From assembly GCF_014697475.1 (NCBI RefSeq), contig NZ_JACJRV010000054.1:1-48050 (forward strand): 48,050 nt of DNA. Reading direction: 5' to 3'. Shown here piece by piece: positions 42,122 to 48,050 of this stretch. Within the stretch, counting starts at the first letter, position 1. Each line of letters starts with the position of its first letter. The position numbers were made by a program, and so were the translations under genes. The DNA is from Nostoc sp. FACHB-152 (GTDB lineage: Bacteria; Cyanobacteriota; Cyanobacteriia; Cyanobacteriales; Nostocaceae). The notes under the pieces are model-generated. The model was given only the letters and a program-made list of their open reading frames with translations, ran no database searches and had not been told where the DNA came from.

Positions 42122-42796
42122 ATAAGCTAGTTAGGCAAAACCTTGATTTTTCTTGATCCTAGTAAATTTAGCTATAGCGCAGAAAGCTAAGAAGATGAAG
42201 ACTGCATAGCAACACAGTATAAAATTTCATACTTCATACTTTCTTACTTGTTTGTGTTGACGACGAGGCGTGACTTGAATGTTGCCCATTAGTCTAAAAT
42301 TATGAAATATCAAAGTTTTGAATAACTGTATAAGTAATTCACGATATCATTCACTGACACGCAGTAAACGCCTCGACAATTACTAATTGAGAAATGGTCT
42401 TAGGGCAAATAATCAGTTTCCCTGTCACCATCAGCTATGACTAGTGCTTACTCAGCATTTTTTCACAAGTTTAATTAGTAAATCATATCTTAATCTAAAA
42501 ATAATCCTTATTGTATATTGAAATACAAAAAAATGGATGTGATTCTGAAGTCCTTCAGGTAGCAATGGGAAACAGGCCATAGTTCAAGCTGTTTTTCTGT
42601 TTAACACTGAAAAAATATGCACTTATATTTAAAACGAGAGGGCTTGCACCTTCTCGTTTCAACACTTCATTATCCAAATCCCCATAACAGTCAAGGGATT
42701 TACCTACTTCCTAAACATGGGGCAGGCAATAGGGAAGAGGCAATAAGCAATAGATTTGTTTGCTACTGATTGAGGATTGCTATATTCTCTTCTAGA
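42122..42796. other. Intergenic region with hairpins; possible small RNA
   Basis: No gene is visible in these 675 bases. CTGAAG-TC-CTTCAG forms a small palindrome at about 42546-42559. AAACAG and CTGTTTTT at about 42571-42597 form a weak stem with T residues, and AAACGAGA (42632-42639) with TCTCGTTT (42652-42659) makes an 8-bp hairpin. A degenerate GGCAATA heptamer run follows at about 42,720-42,755. Stacked folds like these fit a small RNA transcribed rightwards, but there is no direct support. Confidence 0.35.
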
Positions 42797-43318
42797 TTAA
42801 GCAGTTGGTTTGGGCAGTTGAGCAAATTTATCTGCATAAATTTCAATTGCCATCTCTGCATCTTCGCGTGTGTCTAGCGTGCGTTTAATTTGGCCAAGGT
42901 AAAGTGGTACAGTTACCCCAGGTTCGGGATGTATAAGGGTACGCGCACGAATTGTCAAATAGTTGTCTCCGCGTTGGCCTAAGCGACCATAAGAGTACAG
43001 ATTACTAGCTGCTTGCCGCAGAGTAGCTTCTAGTGCTGTGGGTGAAATTTTTGGAGAAATGGCAATTACTGCCTGTGTAGAACCATTATCATAAACCAGC
43101 GTAAATTTTTCTGCTCCTGGAATTACCGTGCGACTCAATGGTACTAACGAGAGAGCGAATAAACCGCCTGTTAGCACCAGCATAAAGCCAGTTGTACCTA
43201 CCAGCCGAAAGCGGATGCCCCATTTTAAAATAAAAGCCAGCACTGCTAAAGCCGCAAATACTAATGTGGCTATACCCGACCATTGGGTGTATTGAAGAAA
43301 GTCAGCTGTTGAGAACAT
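42797..43318 (-). CDS. Ycf51-family membrane protein
   Basis: A 173-residue protein with two N-terminal membrane helices (about 16-33 and 38-60) and a soluble C-terminal domain containing FTLVYDNGSTQAVIAISPKI and NLYSYGRLGQRGDNYLTIRAR. This fits the Ycf51 (DUF2518) family found in cyanobacteria and some plastid genomes. Its function is unknown; thylakoid association is often assumed. It is convergent with the intergenic region and divergent from the rhomboid gene by 152 bases. Confidence 0.85.
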   Translation of the reverse strand: MFSTADFLQYTQWSGIATLVFAALAVLAFILKWGIRFRLVGTTGFMLVLTGGLFALSLVPLSRTVIPGAEKFTLVYDNGSTQAVIAISPKISPTALEATLRQAASNLYSYGRLGQRGDNYLTIRARTLIHPEPGVTVPLYLGQIKRTLDTREDAEMAIEIYADKFAQLPKPTA

Positions 43319-43470
43319 ACAAATTGGCTAATTAGGTGTCTTCGTGTTCTTTACAAACACACCCATTTTACCGAAATGGTTAGTGTTCGTTTTAACTAAT
43401 TTGTCATTAATATTTCTTGGTGGGTTTGCTGATGTTACTCTAACTGAGAAATAAAAAACGATTAATTCCG

Positions 43471-44169
43471 ATGATTCCTATTAGCGATCGCATCCAAATT
43501 ACTAGCAAGCCAATTATCAATTATTGGCTAATTGGTATTAATATTGCTATATTTTTCTGGGAACTGCAATTAGAACTGAGTGGAGCATTAGGAAGTTTTG
43601 TTAATAATTGGGGTATCATTCCAGCCCAGATAACAGCAGCGATACATAATGCAATTTTTATCAATTCTGCCGCTTGGGTAGTTTTGGCTTGGCGATCGCT
43701 TTCACTAATTTCAGCACTATTTATCCATGCTAGTTTTAGTCAGATATTAGGTAACTTAATTTTTTTATGGGTTTTTGGCAAAACTGTCGAAAACTTTCTG
43801 GGGCATAGACGCTATTTGGGATTATATTTATCTGCTGGGATTTTGACTGGGATCATCCAAGTGATAGCTGAACCAACTTTGACAGTGCCGTTAGTTGGGG
43901 CTAATAGTGCGATCGCCGCAATTTTAGGAGCATACTATATAAAGTTTCCTCAAGCAAAAGTCTACAGTGTTTTGCCATTATTATTAATATATATTCCTAC
44001 AGAAATCCCTGTGATTTTTTATCTATTTTGGTGGTTTACTCAACAGGTATTTTACGGCATTGGCAGTTTAAATATACCACCATCTCGTGCAAATTCACCT
44101 AGCCTAGCTTACGGGTTGCAAATCGTTGCTGGCGTAATTGGTGCAGCTTACATAAAAATCCAGAAATGA
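43471..44169 (+). CDS. Rhomboid-family membrane protein lacking the catalytic Ser-His pair
   Basis: A 232-residue rhomboid-fold protein with six membrane segments. The L1/TM2 region LFIHASFSQILGNLIFLWVFG keeps H86 and the family Asn N95. At the active-site loop the usual GASGAI is GANSAI, so N145 takes the place of the nucleophilic Ser (S146 is at the following Gly position). In the last helix the expected His is Q217 (SLAYGLQIVAGVIG for the usual A..H.GG..G). Both catalytic residues are thus replaced and the protein should be proteolytically inactive, like iRhom or Derlin pseudoproteases. It may bind or sort membrane partners. Monocistronic. Confidence 0.75.
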   Translation: MIPISDRIQITSKPIINYWLIGINIAIFFWELQLELSGALGSFVNNWGIIPAQITAAIHNAIFINSAAWVVLAWRSLSLISALFIHASFSQILGNLIFLWVFGKTVENFLGHRRYLGLYLSAGILTGIIQVIAEPTLTVPLVGANSAIAAILGAYYIKFPQAKVYSVLPLLLIYIPTEIPVIFYLFWWFTQQVFYGIGSLNIPPSRANSPSLAYGLQIVAGVIGAAYIKIQK

Positions 44170-44342
44170 AGTTCCAACTTCTGCTAAAAGAAATAGGTCA
44201 ATTATAGACTGAACAATTTAACATATATCTTGCGGCAGAATACTTTATATATAAAGTGAGAGATCGTAGGTTATAAGAAAAAAATCCATATTTACTCAAA
44301 CTGTGGAGTATCTGCCGTTTCTAGGATGATTTTTTATTGCTA

Positions 44343-46925
44343 ATGGTTTTCAAGATGCTAGACCAGGATAAACATGAATTAGCAGCTTTACGGCAGCGTG
44401 TTGCAGAGTTAGAAGAATTAGAAATTCAGTATCAGTACAGACAGTTAGAACTAGAGGCGCAACTGACTGAACTCAAAGCACAAGGGCAAACAGCACACAA
44501 AAATCCTCATAGTCAGGCAGATATGGCATTTACACTGCAACAACTCCAACAAGAAAAAGCGGAACGGCAGCAAATTGAACTTGCCCTTCAAGACAGCGAA
44601 CAATTGCTGAAACTTGCAATAGACGCTGCGTGGATGGGTTTTTGGGACTTGGATGTTGCCACCAATAAATTAATCTGGTCTGAAAGTCAGGAACTGCTGT
44701 TCGGCTTAACTCCAGGTAGCTTTAGTGGAACTTATGAAGCTTTTCTATCCCGTATACATCCTGATGATAGAGAAAGTGTGAGAGAAAGGATTGCATCTGC
44801 TTTGGCAGACAAGATTGACTACAAAGATGAATTTCGAGTGATTTGGCCTAACCAAAGCCTGCATTGGATCTCGGCTCGCGGAAAATTTTACTATAACCAG
44901 CAGGGGCAGGCGCAACGAATGTTAGGCGTATGCATGGATATTAGCGATCAAAAGCAGACAGAAGAAAACACCCGTCAACTCACAACCCAAGTTCAAGAAC
45001 AAGCAAATCTCTTAAATACTATTTTGGCTGCATCCGTAGATCATATTTATATTTTTGACCGCGCAGGTCGTCATAAGTATGTAAGTCATGGTGGTGCTGC
45101 TATTTTGGGCTTAAAATCCCAGGATCTCCTGGGTAAAGCACTGCAAGAACTAGATTTGCCCGGAGACTTTACCGCACAGGTACAGATGCAACAAAAAACG
45201 GTGATTGCAACTGGCGAACCCATCAAGGATGAATGTAAATTAGTCACAGTAGATGGCATCCGTTATTACGAATATATTGTCACGCCATTACGCGATCACA
45301 ACCAAAGCATCGAGGGTGTAATTATAGTCTCTCGTGATATATCGGAACACAAAAAGGTAGAACAATCATTACGCGAAAGTGAAGCCAGATTCCGACAATT
45401 GTCTGAGTCTAACTTAATCGGTGTAGCTTTTTGGAATATGGAGGGTTATATCACTGATGCTAATGATGCTTACTTAAACTTAGCGGGTTATACACGTGAA
45501 GAGTTTGCTGCTTTAGGTAAAATTGATTGGCGAAAATGCACTCCAAAAGAGTATTTGCATTTAGACGAATGCGCGCTTGCAGAAGTTCAAGCAACTGGAG
45601 TTTCGCAGATCTATGAGAAAGAGTATATCCACCGCAACGGTAAGCGAGTACCAGTTGTTTTAGGGATAGCTTTATTAAATGATTCTCAAGATAACGGGGT
45701 AGCTTTTGTTCTAGATATTAGCGATCGCAAGCGGGCTGAACAAGAACGCGATCGCCTCCTCGAAAAAGAACGCTTGGCCCGTAGAGAAGCAGAAGTTGCT
45801 AACCGCATCAAAGATGAATTTTTAGCAGTTCTCTCTCATGAACTGCGAACTCCACTCAACCCGATTTTGGGTTGGGCGAAATTGCTGCGTAATCGCAAAT
45901 TTGATGAAAAAACAACCAAACAAGCATTAGAAACAATTGAACGTAACGCCAAACTACAAACCCAATTAATTGAAGATTTACTAGATGTCTCCCGAATTCT
46001 GCAAGGCAAACTAAGCTTAAATGTCTGTCCTGTTAGCTTAAATATGGTAGTTGAGGCAGCATTAGATACAGTACGCTTGGCAGCCGAAGCCAAGTCAATT
46101 CAGATTTATACCCTCTTTGACCACAGTATCGGGCAAGTCATGGGCGATCCTAATCGCTTGCAACAAGTAGTTTGGAATCTGTTGTCGAATGCAGTTAAAT
46201 TTACGCCAGCAGCAGGCCAAGTAGAAATTCAAGTTCAAGAAGTTGATGGCCAAGCGCAAATTAGAGTCAGCGATACAGGCAAAGGAATTACACCAGAATT
46301 TTTGCCCTACGTATTTGATTATTTTCGTCAGGCTGATGGCACAACAACCCGCAAATTTGGCGGCTTAGGTTTAGGGCTGGCGATTGTGCGTCAAGTCGTA
46401 GAAATGCATGGCGGAACAGTCAAGGCAGAAAGTCCAGGCGAAGGATTGGGTGTAACTTTCATTGTCAGAATACCGTTATTGGTAACTAATCAACAGGTCA
46501 AACGTGATCAGCAAGAATTACCCCCTGATGTTTCTGAAACTCCAGATCTTTCTGGTGTGAAAATTTTAGTGGTAGATGATGAACCGGATATCCGTGACTT
46601 AGTGACCTTCATTTTGCAAGATTATGGTGTGGATGTCACCGCAGTCACATCAGCAGGGGAAGCTTTAGAAGAAATATCGCAGTCGCTACCGGATATTTTG
46701 ATTAGTGATATTGGGATGCCAGAAGTAGACGGTTATATGCTGATACGTCAGTTACGCCAGCAGCCGCCAGAACAAGGAGGAAATATACCGGCGATCGCCC
46801 TAACAGCTTATGCTGGAGAAATGAACCAGCAGCAAGCACTAGCATCTGGTTTCCAGATGCACGTATCAAAACCAGTAGATCCAGATGTTTTGGTGGATGC
46901 GATCGTCAGCTTAATTAAGCACTAA
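44343..46925 (+). CDS. Hybrid PAS sensor histidine kinase with receiver
   Basis: About 860 residues, starting at the ATG at 44343 (a TTG two codons earlier is possible). A coiled-coil of about 70 residues at the N-terminus is followed by a PAS_3-type domain (about 85-200, WMGFWDLD), a second PAS (about 220-335), a third (about 345-465), HisKA with H499 in LAVLSHELRTPLNPILGW, HATPase (DTGKGITP, GLGLGLAIV), and a C-terminal receiver (D789 in LISDIGMPEVDG). The receiver makes it a hybrid kinase that must pass phosphate onward. It is soluble, with no membrane helix. The signal is unknown; the gene stands alone. Confidence 0.9.
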   Translation: MVFKMLDQDKHELAALRQRVAELEELEIQYQYRQLELEAQLTELKAQGQTAHKNPHSQADMAFTLQQLQQEKAERQQIELALQDSEQLLKLAIDAAWMGFWDLDVATNKLIWSESQELLFGLTPGSFSGTYEAFLSRIHPDDRESVRERIASALADKIDYKDEFRVIWPNQSLHWISARGKFYYNQQGQAQRMLGVCMDISDQKQTEENTRQLTTQVQEQANLLNTILAASVDHIYIFDRAGRHKYVSHGGAAILGLKSQDLLGKALQELDLPGDFTAQVQMQQKTVIATGEPIKDECKLVTVDGIRYYEYIVTPLRDHNQSIEGVIIVSRDISEHKKVEQSLRESEARFRQLSESNLIGVAFWNMEGYITDANDAYLNLAGYTREEFAALGKIDWRKCTPKEYLHLDECALAEVQATGVSQIYEKEYIHRNGKRVPVVLGIALLNDSQDNGVAFVLDISDRKRAEQERDRLLEKERLARREAEVANRIKDEFLAVLSHELRTPLNPILGWAKLLRNRKFDEKTTKQALETIERNAKLQTQLIEDLLDVSRILQGKLSLNVCPVSLNMVVEAALDTVRLAAEAKSIQIYTLFDHSIGQVMGDPNRLQQVVWNLLSNAVKFTPAAGQVEIQVQEVDGQAQIRVSDTGKGITPEFLPYVFDYFRQADGTTTRKFGGLGLGLAIVRQVVEMHGGTVKAESPGEGLGVTFIVRIPLLVTNQQVKRDQQELPPDVSETPDLSGVKILVVDDEPDIRDLVTFILQDYGVDVTAVTSAGEALEEISQSLPDILISDIGMPEVDGYMLIRQLRQQPPEQGGNIPAIALTAYAGEMNQQQALASGFQMHVSKPVDPDVLVDAIVSLIKH

Positions 46926-47268
46926 TACTGCAAATAGGTATATCTGAATTATTTAAGAATATTTTACTTGTATCCAATACGATAACAAGATATACTCACG
47001 AATTGCTTGTTTACAATCAAAAACAGGCAAAATTGCCCATTTTTAAATTTAGTAATAAAAACTTTCCATTTATTTGCCTTTTTACTAAAATTCCTTCAGA
47101 TTTACAGTCTCTTGTTTCAAAAAATCATAGAGCATCATCTTTGCGTTGATGCTTGCATGACTCTGCATGGGTTTGAACTACTCAGTCATAATAAGTATCC
47201 AAATATACTTGTTAAAGCTAATAATTACAAATGTTTGGAATTACTAGAAATATTGGGAAGCTTTGATT
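46926..47268. other. Gene-free AT-rich stretch
   Basis: These 343 bases lie between the hybrid kinase and the secreted-protein gene. A 103-codon frame from 47007 crosses them, but it has no start motif or conserved composition and overlaps the secreted protein, so I take it as chance. I see no repeat or RNA gene here. A promoter for the secreted protein is likely near its end. Confidence 0.5.
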
Positions 47269-47988
47269 ATGATCAGACACATACTTGCGTGTTTGCTTTG
47301 CGCTACTTCTATGAGTAGCACTTCGTTCCTTTCTTTAGAAGCAGCATTTGCTCAAGAGAAGATTCCACAAACTTCATTAACAAAAGTTCCAGAACCAACA
47401 ACCAAACAGCTAAACCTGTATGGTGGTAATATCATACCACCAACTACAAAGGTGCTAGGTTATTCACTAAATGATGTAGCTAAAGCGATCGCTTACTTCA
47501 CTGCAAGTGGAAACAATTTAGCTTTTTTACCTCAAACACCCTTCCAAATCCTTTATATTCAAGATTTCACTAACAACACAGGCACTTTTACTGTACGTCC
47601 TGGCACAATCTTATTCGTTCCCCTCGGTGCTAGCGATAACTCACCTCCTGTGGTTGGTAATTATCCTAATAATTCACAAGCAGCAGCTAATTACGTTTTT
47701 GGTTCCCAACAGCTAGGAGCAACTTTTGAAATTGTAGTTGATGGTGTAAAAACCACTATTGATGACCCTCGTTACATCGGCGGGCCAGTGTTGACTCCAG
47801 GGCTACCGAATGGTGGCTCTAATTTTCTCCAAGTTGGTGTTTTTCTGACTCCTTTATCTCCGGGTGAGCATACTATTTCAGGTAAATTTTCTGCAAACGG
47901 TCAAGCCGTTATTAACATTCTTGGACAGCCGTTGTCAGTTCCGTTTACTTATAGAACCCATTTGACATCTTATGAGGTTTTGAATTAA
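47269..47988 (+). CDS. Secreted protein of unknown function (239 aa)
   Basis: Starting at the ATG at 47269 (an upstream TTG is less likely), the product has a signal peptide MIRHILACLLCATSMSSTSF and then a cleavage region AAFA-QEK. The mature part is about 210 residues, Asn/Gly/Pro-rich and probably beta-strand, with phrases PQTPFQILYIQDFTNN, TVRPGTILFVPLG and FLTPLSPGEHTISGKF. It has no cysteine in the mature part and no recognised domain. The sequence resembles single-domain surface or periplasmic proteins. It is the last gene of the window. No lipobox was seen. Confidence 0.6.
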   Translation: MIRHILACLLCATSMSSTSFLSLEAAFAQEKIPQTSLTKVPEPTTKQLNLYGGNIIPPTTKVLGYSLNDVAKAIAYFTASGNNLAFLPQTPFQILYIQDFTNNTGTFTVRPGTILFVPLGASDNSPPVVGNYPNNSQAAANYVFGSQQLGATFEIVVDGVKTTIDDPRYIGGPVLTPGLPNGGSNFLQVGVFLTPLSPGEHTISGKFSANGQAVINILGQPLSVPFTYRTHLTSYEVLN

Positions 47989-48050
47989 GGTACTCCTCAG
48001 CATCTAAAATCCAATGCTAATGGCGTATTCCAGCGACTTCACTGATGCAG

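Noticed and set aside
47007-47318. 103-codon frame before the secreted protein
   Set aside because: No ribosome-binding site, atypical composition, and overlap with the better-supported signal-peptide gene.

Overview
The window looks like chromosomal DNA of a filamentous, heterocyst-forming type cyanobacterium (Nostoc/Anabaena group). This rests on the many copies of the octamer GCGATCGC (HIP1) inside and between genes, arrays of 7-bp tandem repeats (STRR type), and cyanobacterial marker genes: a CO2-uptake NDH-1 module, a Ycf51 protein, a lipid-A-disaccharide-synthase-related protein, an Omp85 protein with an N-terminal linker, and many PAS/two-component kinases. The species cannot be fixed from the sequence alone.

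Layout. Positions 1-10.8 kb are a mixed accessory region with much gene decay. An IS630-type element interrupts a zinc alcohol dehydrogenase at the left edge. A FadL-type outer-membrane protein is split by a frameshift. Three separate Uma2-family genes are at different stages of decay (about 3.4-3.7, 7.2-7.5 and 9.4-10.0 kb). Two small toxin-antitoxin-like pairs (HicB/HicA and DUF433/DUF5615) sit beside hemE, an aspartoacylase, a short-chain-type NAD epimerase and a B12-binding radical SAM protein. Positions 10.86-16.5 kb (minus strand) hold an operon ndhF-ndhD-CDP-alcohol phosphatidyltransferase-cup. I read it as the NDH-1MS' type CO2-hydrating complex with an unexpected lipid-type enzyme inside. 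A MITE-like element and a heptamer array lie between ndhF and ndhD.

Positions 16.8-24.3 kb carry a GNAT acetyltransferase, a DUF1772-like membrane protein, tRNA-Ser(CGA), a small membrane peptide, a Ser/Thr kinase with one membrane anchor, an Omp85/BamA protein and an LpxB-related protein. Positions 24.4-31.4 kb are a signalling block: a LuxR-type response regulator, a PAS histidine kinase, an Rcp1-like single-domain regulator, two REC-histidine kinase fusions and one more single-domain regulator. Positions 31.4-35 kb are AT-rich and sparsely coding, with a frameshifted gene and an AAA ATPase having an unusual Walker B motif. Positions 35-48 kb carry a two-part GNAT protein, a PLP dehydratase, an aromatic amino acid permease overlapping an RNA 2'-phosphotransferase (KptA), an ArsR regulator, an aminotransferase, a glycerol-dehydrogenase-like enzyme, Ycf51, a rhomboid homologue that has lost its catalytic dyad, a large hybrid histidine kinase and a secreted protein of unknown function.

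The most notable points are the lipid enzyme inside the CO2-uptake operon, the apparently catalytically dead rhomboid, heptamer arrays that occur as inverted pairs, repeats carried in-frame inside two genes, the AAA protein with Asn-Glu in place of Asp-Glu, and the concentration of Uma2 pseudogenes. No CRISPR array, prophage or clear riboswitch was seen.
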